A stretch of DNA of 64,000 nt, taken from contig NC_056747.1 in NCBI RefSeq assembly GCF_019279795.1, positions 999,818,406 to 999,882,405 on the forward strand, given 5' to 3'. Below are positions 33,850 to 45,175 of this stretch, piece after piece; positions within the stretch are counted from its first letter, which is position 1; every line of letters starts with the position of its first letter. Position numbers and translations under genes: made by a program. The stretch comes from Protopterus annectens. Lineage: Eukaryota > Chordata > Ceratodontiformes > Protopteridae. The notes beneath the pieces are model-generated. The model saw only the letters and a program-made list of their open reading frames with translations, was not told the origin of the DNA and searched no databases.

Positions 33850-34190
33850 TTTAAAGCTATCCCCTTACCCTAACCCATGCTCTAACCCTAAGGATCATGA
33901 CTATCGCATCATAGTGGAAGACATTGCTATGTCCTTCACTGCAGTGCAGTCGTCATGGACCTTAAGGTTAGAGCACAGGTCATAGTAAGGGGATAGCCCT
34001 AGGGCTATCTTCTTACCATGACCCGTGCCCTAACCCTAAGGTCCGTGAGTACTGCATGGAAGTTCAGTACAACACCTGTCCGTTGTACTGATCTTTGCAT
34101 AAGTGCACTTTCGATTAAGTGCACTTTCCCTGCAGTGAGCATTCCATGCACTATTTCAAATTAGTGAAAATTTGATCTAGTGTATGGAAC
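33850..34190. repeat. Foldback (MITE-like) repeats
   Basis: 33856-33905 (AGCTATCCCCTTACCCTAACCC and on) pairs with 33948-34001 in inverted orientation around a ~40-nt loop. A third arm, 34004-34050, repeats the first. A second hairpin (CAGTACAAC/GTTGTACTG) is at about 34067-34092, followed by AAGTGCACTTTC twice. There is no coding capacity. The CCCTAACCCTAA-like words are part of the arms, not telomeric arrays. Confidence 0.65.

Positions 34191-34193
<3 letters not shown>

Positions 34194-34240
<47 letters not shown>
34194..34240. repeat. (TA)n microsatellite beside PLE-2
   Basis: About 47 bp of TA directly adjoining the left boundary of PLE-2. Confidence 0.95.
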
Positions 34241-34242
<2 letters not shown>

Positions 34243-34775
34243 TCCACAAATGATCCCAGCACTCAAGAAAATAAATCGCACAGTCAGCTTGAAGCTTGAA
34301 GCAGAATAAGATTTATTAGGACTTCCACACCATAACACAAACCGGTGGCCTCAGTGTGCAGTCAATAACTTGAAAGGCAGATCTAAATATACGCATAATG
34401 CGTATACGTAAATTAAAGAGACAGTGCTAAATTTACTAACATTACACCCAAGCTCAAAGGAGCTGCTGAATTAGAATAATTAACATTGGTGCATGCACTA
34501 TTAAACATCCCTAGTGAAGAAATGGTGAAAAAGAAGGGAGAACAGAAAACAATTAAAAAATAAAATAAAAATAAATATTACAAATGAGCAAAATCTAAAT
34601 CTAACATAACTCACTACTGAACTCCCCCCTACAGTCATAGAGATGTTATCCAAAAATACAATCCCAAAGGAATACCTAAACATAAAATAAGAAATATATA
34701 CAAAACCCCAAATATAAACTCATGATGATACAAAACTCACAAAATTTACCAGTGGTCATTTAGTCCGGGTTTAAA
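34243..34775 (-). repeat. PLE-2 inverted 3'-end copy
   Basis: Reverse complement of 35337-35706, from CCCGGACTAAATGACCACTGG to CATTTGTGGAGTAT. At about 34342-34362 it reads (minus) CACTGAGG directly joined to CCACCGGTTTGTG: 19 nt comprising hammerhead stem II, GAAA and half of stem III are missing. It therefore cannot form the ribozyme. Confidence 0.88.
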
Positions 34776-34780
34776 AAAAT

Positions 34781-35362
34781 GTGTTAATGAAGCATTGGCA
34801 TATACTGGAATCTGATGCATTTTTCAGCAAACATATTGATAATGTTTGCCATTTTGGATATAAGAGGGGAAAGAACTTAGGTCAATATTTTTCTAGATTT
34901 AAAAAAGACCATCAGTTTAACACTGACACACTGGGTGTTAAGGGAAGTACTTTCTGTGGTAAATGCAGACAATGCAAAGTTATGGCCAAAACTACATCTT
35001 TTACTTCTGTCAATACTAAAAAGGTATTTGACATACGTAGCCTTATTACATGTAATAGTACTTGGGTAATCTACATGGCTGTTTGCCAATGTGGTGCCTT
35101 TTATGTAGGGCAAACTTCTTGTGCGTTGAAGCAAAGGATCTGCTTACACATTAGTGATATTAAATGCCAACGCACAAGAAGTGCGCTATATAAACACAAA
35201 TTGGTTCATCCCACATCACACTTTATCTTTATAGGTTTGGATAAAGTTATAGCATCTGATGTAGGGGATAGTCAAAAACATCAGATGTTAACAAGTAAGG
35301 AGCGCCGCTGGATCACTAATTTGGGGGCCATGTTTAAACCCGGACTAAATGACCACTGGTAA
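34781..35362 (+). pseudogene. PLE-2 GIY-YIG endonuclease fragment
   Basis: A 193-codon open frame begins within the element at the truncation point. It reads HWHILESDAFF and GKNLGQYFSRF of the linker, then the cysteine cluster CGKCRQCKVM, then the GIY-YIG domain (VCQCGAFYVGQT with FYVG, and LKQRICLH with Arg), ending in GLNDHW just before the stop, as in the PLE-3 end (GLNDC). The domain is undamaged but has no RT. The first Met is an accident of the truncation. Confidence 0.85.
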
Positions 35363-35563
35363 ATTTTTAATTGTTTTCAGTTCTCCCTTCTTCTTTGCCA
35401 TTTCTTTACTAGGGATGTTTAATAGTGCATGCACCAATGTTAATTATTTTAATTCAGCAGCTCTTTTGAGCTTGGGTGTAATGTTAGTAAATTTAGCACT
35501 GTCTCTTTAATTTACGTATACGCATTATGCGTATATTTAGATCTGCCTTTCAAGTTATTGACT

Positions 35564-35607
35564 GCACACTGAGGACGCTGTGAGCGAAACCGGCCACCGG
35601 TTTGTGT
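35564..35607 (+). ncRNA. Hammerhead ribozyme of PLE-2
   Basis: Plus strand: stem I CACA pairs with TGTG (35565-35568 with 35603-35606; a G-T pair extends it). The core CTGAGGA (35569-35575) is followed by one unpaired C, a short stem II GC/GC with loop TGTGA, and GAAA (35586-35589). Stem III is a perfect five-pair ACCGG/CCGGT with loop CCA. U at 35602 is the predicted cleavage position. All invariant core bases are present. Stem II is weak, so activity is likely but not certain. Confidence 0.8.
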
Positions 35608-35761
35608 TATGGGGCTGTGGAAGTCCTAATAAATCTTTTTCTGCTTCAAGCTTCAAGCTGACTGTGCGATTTATTTTCTTGAGTGCTGGGATCATTTGTG
35701 GAGTATGTGTGTTTCTTGCCCGAGCACCTTTTGGTTCCGTGCATTATTTCTGTGTTTGGTT

Positions 35762-35793
35762 TATATATATATATATATATAAACATATAAAAA

Positions 35794-35859
<66 letters not shown>

Positions 35860-35906
35860 TTATAAATATGTACGTGTGTATGTACATGTATACATATATC
35901 TACATA

Positions 35907-35966
<60 letters not shown>
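35762..35966. repeat. Compound (TA)n microsatellite
   Basis: Three TA arrays (35762-35781, 35797-35851 and 35909-35963) are joined by TA-derived words such as TACATGTATACATA. The long Tyr/Ile-rich frame through it is an artefact of the repeat. Confidence 0.95.
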
Positions 35967-35968
<2 letters not shown>

Positions 35969-36184
35969 CATACATATCCTTGTTATGTGTAAACATGAGT
36001 GTTATATATACCTTCCCAGATGTATCCCACCATATTTATCTGATATGTGCATATTTAGATATAAAAACATGACTGATTCAACACTATTTTCACTTACAAG
36101 TACTCAGCAATTGTAGTGGTCAAAGCAGTTGTTCACTACTATTCAATATGTGTACTGAATGATATATTTGAAAAAAAACAGCCA
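35967..36184. other. Short unassigned spacer
   Basis: AT-rich spacer with no recognisable element or gene. Confidence 0.5.
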
Positions 36185-36266
36185 TTGTCACAGCTCTGAT
36201 GGCTTAGTGATTAACTGTTGTGACTGTAATGTACAGGGTCCGGGGTTCAAGACCTGCAAGGGCTGT
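36185..36266 (+). mobile_element. tRNA-like SINE head
   Basis: Contains GATGGCTTAGTGATTA (box A-like) and, about 40 nt later, GGGGTTCAAGACC (box B-like). The outer ends ACAGCTC and GGGCTGT can pair as a seven-pair acceptor stem with one G-T. The anticodon region does not fold into a normal 5-bp stem with a 7-nt loop, so I call it a tRNA-derived SINE head rather than a tRNA gene. The extent of the body beyond 36266 is unclear. Confidence 0.55.
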
Positions 36267-37569
36267 TTATTTTGTTGCTAGGCAAAAACAAGGACTGTTG
36301 GATACAGAGAGGTTAAGCAGTTTTGAGCAGCTTTGCACAGGTTTGCGCAACGGTAAGTGCTGCTAACATACAGTTAAACAAATAAGCACTTACACCGTGT
36401 AAGCTTTGCTTGCCAGTGCATAAATGTGCTTAGCATTTACATTTAAGCAATGCTTACACCTGCTAAGCATAGCTCAGCGCTGGTAACCAGTGATCACATT
36501 CCAGTCTGATAAAATAGCAGGGTAATGACATTTTTAATTAGTATATTTAACTCCATGTGCATAACATGCTTATTTGTGCTGTCATTACATCAGCAAGGGG
36601 TTTGATTATACTGTATGGGACACCTGAGAATACATGGCTAGTACAACAATATTTTCTCTTTGTATGTGTTTCATACATAGGTAGTATCCCAGGTCATATG
36701 CAGTCACACTTGCATGTACTGTATCATTACAGTATTACTTTTAACAGTGCTTTTCCAAGTAATAGTCAATTGCAGATTGTAATACTTGAACCATACACCC
36801 CTGCATGCAAAGCTGGACTCTGAATACTGACTATCGTGTTCTTGGTGTGTGAGCTGTATGTTATTAAATATCTGCTACTGGATATTGATCTGATATGTGG
36901 ATATTAACTGTAAACTACTATGTGTTTGGGACATGTCATTGAGGGCTGCTGTCACGTAGTAATGGCATACTTATCAGTGTCAGATGTCTATCTGTCAAAG
37001 CATTCATCCTAATGCATAACCTGTTGGCTAGCTGATTTCTGTCTGTCCTCTGTACAGATGTGCAGATGTCAGGTATCCATCTTGGCTGCTAACAGGCAAT
37101 CTATGATTGACTGACTCTGACATGTCTGCCCAGCTGTGTTATGAATGCCACAGCTAGGAAACCCCACCCTGTATGCACCACATACCATGGATACCTCAAC
37201 CATACTACCACAGTCAACAGAACACACTTGGTTACAGGTCTCTAACCCAGAGACTGGTCATGTTATGTAATATATATTGCATACATGTCAATTGTAGACC
37301 TCATTGGCCCTCTGCAAGAGAAAACCAGATGATTGGATGTTGAATTTAACTGTCACCCTGGGGATCACTCAAGTGGCATCAGTTGATAGATGACCTGCTG
37401 ACAAATGTCAGGTGGCATGATACCAGTGTACCAAATGCCCTACTCTTCTCATCTCTCCATAGACATTAGCACGCTACACACCTAGGAACACCTGCACTTA
37501 TGGAACCCAGTACTGACAAATGTGTCACTGTGCATTACTGAGAATAAAAGTGTCTGTGTGTTTGCAAAA
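36267..37569. other. Unassigned DNA, no gene
   Basis: Repeated words AAGCACTTACA, TAAGCA and GCTTAGCAT occur in 36340-36475 in both orientations, a worn foldback at best. Nothing codes. Confidence 0.45.
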
Positions 37570-38520
37570 TTGTAGATGACAATACCTTGAGGGCCTTCTC
37601 ACCCACTACACCCCTCATTGCCATACTTAGAAATGGCTACTGCTATAATTGACATTAAATGTACCTTGTTACACTCTTCACCTATGGGCTACATGGAGCT
37701 TGCAGTACCAGTATAACACTGTTCTACAAATGGGTAGATAGGTGTGGGTTACCCTCCAAGTCCTGCAAGTGTGTGTATGTGTATGAGTGTGTATATTTGT
37801 AGGAGACAGCATTCTGAGGCCACATTCTCCAAGTACAATAAACCTTGCCATACATTATAAGGAATAGGGATGTTGCTGACATTAGGAGAGCCATGACAAA
37901 CCCTAACCCTGCTATCCCTGTGGCATATGCAATAAATGCATATCCCTGTAGTAGCACTGATTAGATAGACAAGGGGTTGTATTGCAGTCCTGGTCAATGT
38001 GTGATTGTGGGTATGTCAGAGCATTATCATGGGTTACAGTGAGTACAATATCCAATGTGGAGTATGGGTGCTTGGAATACTGTCTTTACACAACGGTACC
38101 CCCAGTATATGTCCCAGGGTCCACTGTATGAGGACCACTGTCACCATCAGCCATACAGGTAACTGATTACACTATCCAGCCCAATGATGCATGTGCTGTG
38201 TGCAAATTCTCTGTAACAGAATGGACTCACTGACAAAGTAGTTAACACAGCTAAACTCAGGTCTGTCAGATGTGTCTATGACTGTTATGTGTTTGTCAAT
38301 GTGTATATGACAGCATTTCATACTATGTATTGTTCATTAACAACCAGTACATCCCCCATTACCATACTGTACAAGGCCTGGTGTTGTTCTTTACTTAACA
38401 GGAAACTCGGGGCCCACCTCACCCTAAAAGCTCTGTGGTGTGTGCAATTAAAGCCAAACACATTAGTAGCAATAAGTACCTAGGTAGAGGTTCTACTCTC
38501 AGTGTTGCCAAGTAAGTTTG
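37570..38520 (+). repeat. Dispersed tRNA-like units related to 23-27 kb array
   Basis: Unit-like copies start near 37597 (CTCACCCACTACACCCCTCATTGCC), 37815 and 38320. Each later shows CTCTGTGGTGTGTGC-type box A-like and GGTTCTACTCTCAG or GGGTTGTATTGCAG box B-like words. More diverged than the 23-25 kb array. Confidence 0.55.
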
Positions 38521-38689
38521 TGTGTATGTGAAGGGGTCTAATTCAGTTTGCAGAAAATATATGTCCCAGGAGATCATTTGTCTGAGAAATAACTGGCTAA
38601 ATGTAACATTTCAAAGCAATCATCTTGTGGAAATACATTCAAGCAAAACTAGAAGTGGATGTGTACATGCCCTTTTCACCATTGTACAG

Positions 38690-38945
38690 CCATACAGCAA
38701 TACAGGATTTGGTATATATACATGGGTGTGGTTGTTGTGGCCACAGCCACCCACATTTGGGTTATTGTTGTGGGTATCGCCCCACTTAGTGTGCTGTTAT
38801 ACTGCACAGTTTATGTTAACAGGTTAAGTAGTTGTTAATCACACTATGTGTGATTCTACACCACCCCACACCCTCCAAAGTGGGAGGCTGTGCCACCCAC
38901 ACCATCACACCTATGTTTACCAACAACAGGATTGTACTACATTGG
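38690..38945. repeat. Foldback repeat
   Basis: The arm at about 38722-38765 (CATGGGTGTGG...CCACCCACATTTGG) is inverted at about 38872-38915 (CCAAAGTGGGAGGCTGTG...CACACCTATG) with some mismatches. The inner AATCACACTATGTGTGATT is a perfect small hairpin. A MITE-like origin is possible. No target duplication was confirmed. Confidence 0.55.
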
Positions 38946-39115
38946 GAAAGAGGATATATACCCTGCCAGTACCATTGTCAATGACATTAAACTGGCAAAC
39001 TGATTATTTCGGAAATTTGGTCTGGGTGGAATTACACAGGCCAAAATGAGTTCACTGCAAAATGAAGTACATTCATGTGAACAGTATTCCCTGTGTATTG
39101 CATCAACACCAAAGC

Positions 39116-39118
<3 letters not shown>

Positions 39119-39206
<88 letters not shown>
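39119..39206. repeat. (TG)n microsatellite
   Basis: About 88 bp of pure TG. Confidence 0.97.
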
Positions 39207-39209
<3 letters not shown>

Positions 39210-40192
39210 CACTTAAACTTGGTGTGTGTCACACAGTACACTTACAATTGACTACTGTAGAAGATCTGCTGACATCAGCCACCATGCACTCTCCTTTATA
39301 AACCCCTCAGACCTATTAGCCATGTAGTCCATACAGTAACTGTTATACAGACCTGTTACCTGTGTTCAGCTGTACCCGGGATATGACACAGTCAGTGTGT
39401 CACCACAGTGCTACTCCCCCTGTAGGACAGGCCAGCAGACCAACATCCATAACCCTCAACCTGGAAACATCAAAAATTTGGACAAGGCCCATGAAAAATA
39501 GGTACAAATCTGTACGGTGATTAACATCAAAGATGCATGCATAATTATGTAACCCTGCCCACTCCAATGAAATTATGGGATACCAATTTTCAAGTGCAAA
39601 CTGAATAACAGTCAACCAAAATATGGCACCAGGGTCCCCCTGCAGCCAATCCAATGTCCCATTACCTATCAATTTCACCCCATTTACCATAAATGCTAAT
39701 GTGTGCATACTGCTTTACTTCTACAATAATTATTTGGATTTTATTCTTACATTTTATAGCACAATGCACAAACACTAACAGACATCTGGTAAACAAAGCT
39801 GCTAAACAAAGCAATACTGTCTTACAATGAAAATAGACTTGGCATTAAAACGTTTCTGCCCATGAAACTCACATTCATTGAAACAGCATTGAAATCCACA
39901 CCACATCCAAAGAAAATGCATCTGGCCAGTGGTGGATAAAGATTACCTTTGGGCTGTTTTCAAATCACTGGCCCCTTGCACACAAAACAAGAAACATACA
40001 CGTGTTCTTTGATACACCTTCCTGACTTTATTAAATTATATTCCTTGTATAATACAACACACTTGTTAGAGCGCATTTTAAATTTGTTTGAACATTTTTC
40101 CAGTAGGCAATGAAACAAAATGCACGAACCAATAATGACAAAACTGTCCAATTCAGAACATTTCCATCATAAAAGTCTATTTCCACACCCAC

Positions 40193-40195
<3 letters not shown>
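39207..40195. other. Unassigned DNA, no gene
   Basis: A minus-strand open frame of 102 codons (39708-39400) lacks any recognisable domain. No element ends seen. Confidence 0.5.

Positions 40196-40279
<84 letters not shown>
40196..40279. repeat. (TA)n at the RTE 3' end
   Basis: About 84 bp of TA immediately downstream (element orientation) of the RTE tail AAAGATGATGA. It may have grown from the short ATG/AT tail typical of RTE elements, or been the target. Confidence 0.95.
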
Positions 40280-40281
<2 letters not shown>

Positions 40282-43087
40282 TCATCTTTCGGCTTTTCCT
40301 GTTAGGGGTTGCCACAGCGGATCATCTCTTTCCATGTCTTCCTATCCTCTGTATCTTGCTCTGTCACACCAAATGCCTGCATGTCCTCTCTCATCACATC
40401 CATAAACCTTATCTTAGGCCTTCCTCTTTTCCTCTTACCTGGCAGCTCCATCCTTAGCATCTTTTTCCCAATATACCCATCATCCCTCCTCAGCACATGT
40501 CCAAACCAACGCAATCTCGTCTCTCTTGCTTTGTCTCTAAACTGTCCAACATGAGCTGACCCTCTAATATACTGATTCCTAATCCTATCCATCCTAGTCA
40601 CACTGAGTGCAAATCTTAACATCTTTAACTCTGTCACATCCAACTCTGATACCTGCCTTTTTGTCAATGCCACTGTCTCCAACCCATATAAAATTGCTGA
40701 TCTCACTATCCTCTTGTAGATCTTCCCTTTCACTCTTACTGGTACCCGTCTGTCACAAATCACTCCTGACACTCTTCTCCACCCATTCCACCCTGCCTGT
40801 ACTCTCTTCTTTACCTCTCTTCGACATTCACCATTACTCTGAACTGTTGATCCTAAGTACTTAAACTCGTCCAGCTTTACCAACTCTACTCCCTGCATCC
40901 TCACCATTCCTCTACCCTCCCTCTCATTTACACACATATATTCTGTCTTAGCCCTGCTGACCTTCATTCCTCTGCTCTCTAGAGCATATCTCCACCTCTC
41001 CAGAGTCTCCTCAACCTGATTCCTACTCTCACTACAGATCACAATGTCATCTGCAAACATCATAGTCCACGGGACCTCCTGTCTGATCTCATCTGTCAAC
41101 CTGTCCATCATCACTGCAAATAAGAAAGGACTCAGAGCTGATCCTTGATGTAATCCCACCTCCACCTTAAATGGATCTGTCACTCCCACTGCAGTCCTCA
41201 CCACTGTCACACTACCTTCGTACATATCCTGTACAACTCTTACATACTTCTCTGCCACTCCTGACTTCCTCATACAATACCACAACTCTTCTCTAGGCAC
41301 CCTGTCATATGCTTTCTCCAAGTCTACAAAAACACAATGCAACTCCTTCTGACCTTCTCTGTATTTCATCAATAACACTCTCAGAGCAAACATTGCATCT
41401 GTAGTGCTCTTTCCTGGCATGTAACCATACTGCTGATCACTAATCATCACCGCCCTTCTTAACCTAGCTTCTACTACTCATTCCCATAACTTCAAGCTGT
41501 GACTGATCAGTTTTATCCCTCTGTAGTTACTGCAGCTCTGCACATCACCCTTATTCATAAAGATAGGTACCAAAACACTTTTTCTCCACTCCTCAGGCAT
41601 CCTCTGACTTTCCAAAATTTCATTAAACAGTCTAGTTAAAATTTCCACTGCTATTTGTCCTAAGCACCTCCATGCTTCCATTGGTATGTCGTCTGGGCCA
41701 ACAGCCTTTCCATTCTTCATCCTCTTCATAGCTGTCCTTACTTCCTCCTTGCTAATCTGTTTCACTTCCTGATTCACTATCCCCACATCATCCAACCTTC
41801 TCTCTCCCTCATTCTCTTCATTCATCAGCCTCTCAAAATACTCTTTCCATCTACTTAACACACTCTCCTCTCTTGTGAGTACCTTTCCCTCACTATCCTT
41901 TATCACCCTTACTTGCTGCACATCTTTCCCAGCTCTGTCCCCCTGTCTAGCCAATTGGTACAGGTCCTTTTCTCCCTCTTTAGTGTCCAATCTCTCATAC
42001 AACTCTCCACATGCCTTATCCTTAGCTTTCGCCATCTCTCTCTTTGCCATGCGCCTCATCTCCTTATACTCATGTCTACTTTCTTTATCTCTTTGACAAT
42101 CCCACTTCTTCTTCGCCAGCCTCTTCCTCTGTATACTCTCCTGTACTTCCTCATTCCACTACCAGGTCTCCTTGTCCTCCTTCCTCTGTCCAGATGTCAC
42201 ACCAAGCACCTTTCTAGCAGTCTCCCTTACTAGTTCTGCTGTAGTTACCCAGCTATTCGGTAACTTTCCACTGCCTCCAAGTGCCTCTCATAACTCTTCC
42301 CTAAACTCCACTTCACAATCACCCTTTTTTAACTTCCACCATTTAATCCTTGGCACTGCTTTCACACTCCTCCTCTTCTTGATCACCAACATCATCCTAC
42401 AGACCACCATTGTATGCTGCTTAACTACACTTTCCCCTGCCACCACTTTACAGTCTCCAATCTCCTTCAGACTGGCCCTCCTACATAGGATATAATCCAC
42501 CTGTGTGCATCTTCCTCCACTCTTGTACATCACCCTATGCTCCTCCCTCTTCTTAAAATACGTATTCACCACAGCCATGTCCATCCTTTTTGCAAAATCC
42601 ACAATCATATGACCTTCGTCATTCCTCTCCTTAACACCATACCTACCCATCACTTCCTCATCCCCTCTGTTCACTTCACCAACATGCCCATTAAAGTCCG
42701 CTCCAATCACTAGTTTCTCACCCTTGGATACACTCACCACAACTTCATCCAACTCACTCCAAAATTTCTCTTTCTCATCCATCGCACACCCAACTTGTAG
42801 AGCATATGCACTAACAACATTCATCATTACACCATCAGTTTCAAGCTTCATAAACATCACTCTGTCAGACACTCTCTTCACGTCTAAAACACTCTTGGCA
42901 TATTGTTCTTTTAGTATAACGCCTACCCCATTTCTCCTGCCATCCACACCATGATTGAACAATTTGAACCTGTTTCCTAAACACCTGGCCTTACTTCCCT
43001 TCCATCTGGTCTCTTGAACACACAATATATCAACCTTCCTTCTCTCCGTCATATCAGCTAGCTCTCTTCCTATACCCGTCATACTGC

Positions 43088-43090
<3 letters not shown>
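40280..43090 (-). mobile_element. RTE-type LINE, nearly intact frame
   Basis: A 2.8-kb minus-strand element with one endonuclease-RT reading frame and only about 22 nt between its stop codon (40302-40304) and the (TA)n tract. Such a short 3' UTR with a simple tail fits RTE-clade elements. The 5' end is cut at a (TA)n tract next to VGSMTGIGRELADM, so the first codons and 5' UTR are missing. The last 36 nt are shared with the SINE at 4228-4265. Confidence 0.9.
40302..43083 (-). pseudogene. RTE endonuclease-reverse transcriptase with three stops
   Basis: From about 43083 to 40302 a single frame is kept. The APE domain has ILCVQETRWKG, VIGADFNGHVGE and YKSGGRCTQVDYIL, although the usual His after the last block reads VKQHTMVV. 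The RT has AVGPDDIPMEAW, VLVPIFMNKGD, motif A (CVFVDLEKAYDRVPR), GLHQGSALSPFLF, catalytic FADD (MMFADDIVICSE), YLGSTVQSNGE, and a C-terminal RLRWFGHVLRRDD segment. Three in-frame stops (42288-42290 TGA, 42159-42161 TAG, 41478-41480 TGA) interrupt it. Each is one transition from the residue expected in relatives (Arg, Trp, Arg). No frameshift was found. The enzyme would be inactive. Confidence 0.9.
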
Positions 43091-43145
<55 letters not shown>

Positions 43146-43197
43146 GAATATAATATAATAATATATAATAATAAATATAATAATATAATGTAATAAT

Positions 43198-43284
<87 letters not shown>

Positions 43285-43285
43285 A
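43091..43285. repeat. (TA)n and (GA)n compound microsatellite
   Basis: TA arrays at 43096-43140 and 43200-43265 flank an AT-rich TAATA segment and end in GAGAGAGA. It marks the 5' truncation point of the RTE element. Confidence 0.95.
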
Positions 43286-44690
43286 TGAATAACAGTAGTA
43301 TAAGCCATAGTTGCATATTTTCTTTTTTCCACCTCTACCTGTATTTTCTCTCTCACCTGACTATTACATTTCTGGGCTGGATCCCTTCTCTACCTCTTGT
43401 CTACTCATCTCATCCACTTATTCTGCCTCTATTTCAATCTTCTCTAACAGTCACTCTCCCCCTCCCCAAACCATTTGCACAACAAAAACTGTTTTTATTG
43501 AAATGAAAAAGTGCATTTTTTCCTATTCAGTATTATTCACTGAAGGTCTTCTCACTGACAGACAAAGCAAATAAATAAATAATTGTAAGTCACTTTTGGC
43601 TAACTCTATTTTAAGATCTTTTTGTGACTTAAAACATCCAGCACTGCCAGTGTAGGGGAAGAAACCTCCCTGCACCCCTCCCCCCAAGTTATATATACAC
43701 TAACTCCACAGTCGCACACCAGTTTAGAAGGAACAACACCATATCTTAAATGATAGTGGCTTTCAGTGATAAAGCCATCATGCTGTTGTCAATCAGACAA
43801 AGAGCAGTTGGCAAATAACTCACTTTCCCAATTGTTCTTGCTACATGGTGCTTATTTTCAGAACTATGATGATTGCTGTTGATAGGTTTGATATGGCTTG
43901 ATAGACGATGTCTACGTGGAAAAGAATAGTATTGTTTACAAGACAGAAATTCACTGAAGAGTACAGTAAAAGCAACATACAACTTGAAAACAGCTATTTA
44001 TAGCTACAATACCTGCTTTTGTTTGAAAGTAAAGTTTTTCTACTACAGAAAACTATTTGCATTTTCAGCACGGCATGGCTGCATTTTTCAGCTATGTAAT
44101 AGTTGTTTAACTAGTCACTCTGACAGCCTAATGAAACAGGCTCAGAAGGGAAAGCATTTTCTGTGCTCAGCTGATTTTTATATGAGAAAAAACAAGAGTA
44201 ATTAAAGCACGTGCACACAGAACAGGAACACAAACACAGACACACAAAGTGAGTTGAGACAGTTATGTAACAGCATTTTATCAGGTCATTAGGACAGTAT
44301 GAGCAATGTACTGATACGCAAAGAAATGTATTCAAGTGATTTGTTTACTTTCACAGAAACACAACAAGCTATAACCATTTGTGAAATGAATTGAGAAGGT
44401 GGCAAAAAAGTTATAAAATTAGTAAAAACATCACTGACACATTTAAGCACTCCTGAAAAATATAAGAGTTCAGTTGACATCCCACAGAGTGGCTTAGTGA
44501 TCCAAGTAAACTGAAATGTGACAAAAAATCATTGCTATTAAAGATGAACATTTAAAAATTGAGCTAGCTTCTGAGTTACACTAGTACAGCATTTGTTTTT
44601 CTTTTCTGAAGGCATGTACTGTGGGTTAGTAGCTAAGATGTCTGCCTTACCAGTCCAGTCTTGACAATTCATTGGTGGTCAGTAAGAATA
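43286..44690. other. Unassigned DNA, no gene
   Basis: Open frames of 60-90 codons lack domains. A tRNA-like word (GTGGGTTAGTAGCTAAGATG, 44622-44641) may be a worn SINE head leading into the repeat pair that follows. Confidence 0.45.
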
Positions 44691-44696
44691 AAAAAT

Positions 44697-45175
44697 ATGT
44701 TTCCTACTTCACAAGTGCATCTGGAGCCTGTCGTCTGTTCACCCTTAACCATAATGGTGCTTAGAACGGCACTCGCAACACAATAGTACAGCCACCAGCC
44801 AAAGAGATAGACCCATTAAAAATATGGGGTCTATATTAGATCACCAAATGCTTAAAAAAACGAACGGTGATTAATTGACCCTATGTAAGCAAAAGATTAC
44901 AATGTCGGAGTGTTTGAATGGCATCGCTGTTCCAACAAAAAAATAAATAAATAAAACACTATTTCAAACATTACATTTAGTAGGGGGCTGCGCCCCCCAC
45001 ACCCCCTACTTAAATATACCAACTCTCGTCTGTTCACCCTGATCTGGCTTTCGCCGAGATCCATAACGGTGCTCACCTTCTTGCAATCCATTTAAATAAA
45101 ACCAACAGAATGGCACTCACAAGTGCAGCCACCAGCCAAAGAGACAGATTCATTTGAAAATATGTTTCCTGCTCA
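44697..45175. repeat. Direct repeat pair with GC-rich hairpin
   Basis: 44713-44815 and 45026-45150 share TCGTCTGTTCACCCT, ATAACGGTGCT-like, ATGGCACTCAC-like and GCAGCCACCAGCCAAAGAGA words in order. Between them lies a stem GGGGGC/GCCCCC (44983-44997) within an otherwise AT-rich stretch, next to AAATAAATAAATAAAA. It is probably two copies or halves of one short interspersed element. Confidence 0.6.

Larger units (their letters stand above)
34241..35761 (+). mobile_element. Penelope-like retroelement PLE-2, 5'-truncated
   Basis: Layout: an inverted copy of the 3' end (34243-34775), the C-terminal endonuclease gene (34781-35362), and a direct 3' end with hammerhead (35363-about 35706 and on to 35761). 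The inverted and direct 3' ends match closely except that the inverted one has about 190 extra bp (34545-34735) and lacks the hammerhead centre. (TA)n arrays bound both sides. The reverse transcriptase is absent, so the copy was truncated on insertion as in PLE-1. Confidence 0.88.

Noticed and set aside
33860-34050. CCCTAACCCTAA-like words suggesting interstitial telomere repeats
   Set aside because: Fewer than three units each, and they are part of inverted arms of a foldback repeat.
35646-36116. Tyr/Ile-rich frames of 116-178 codons
   Set aside because: Translation of (TA)n arrays; not a gene.
36185-36266. Possible functional tRNA gene
   Set aside because: The acceptor stem and boxes look right, but the anticodon arm does not fold normally and no terminator T-run follows directly, so a SINE head is more likely.
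39400-39708. 102-codon minus-strand frame
   Set aside because: No domain, no repeated counterpart and no regulatory context; chance frame.
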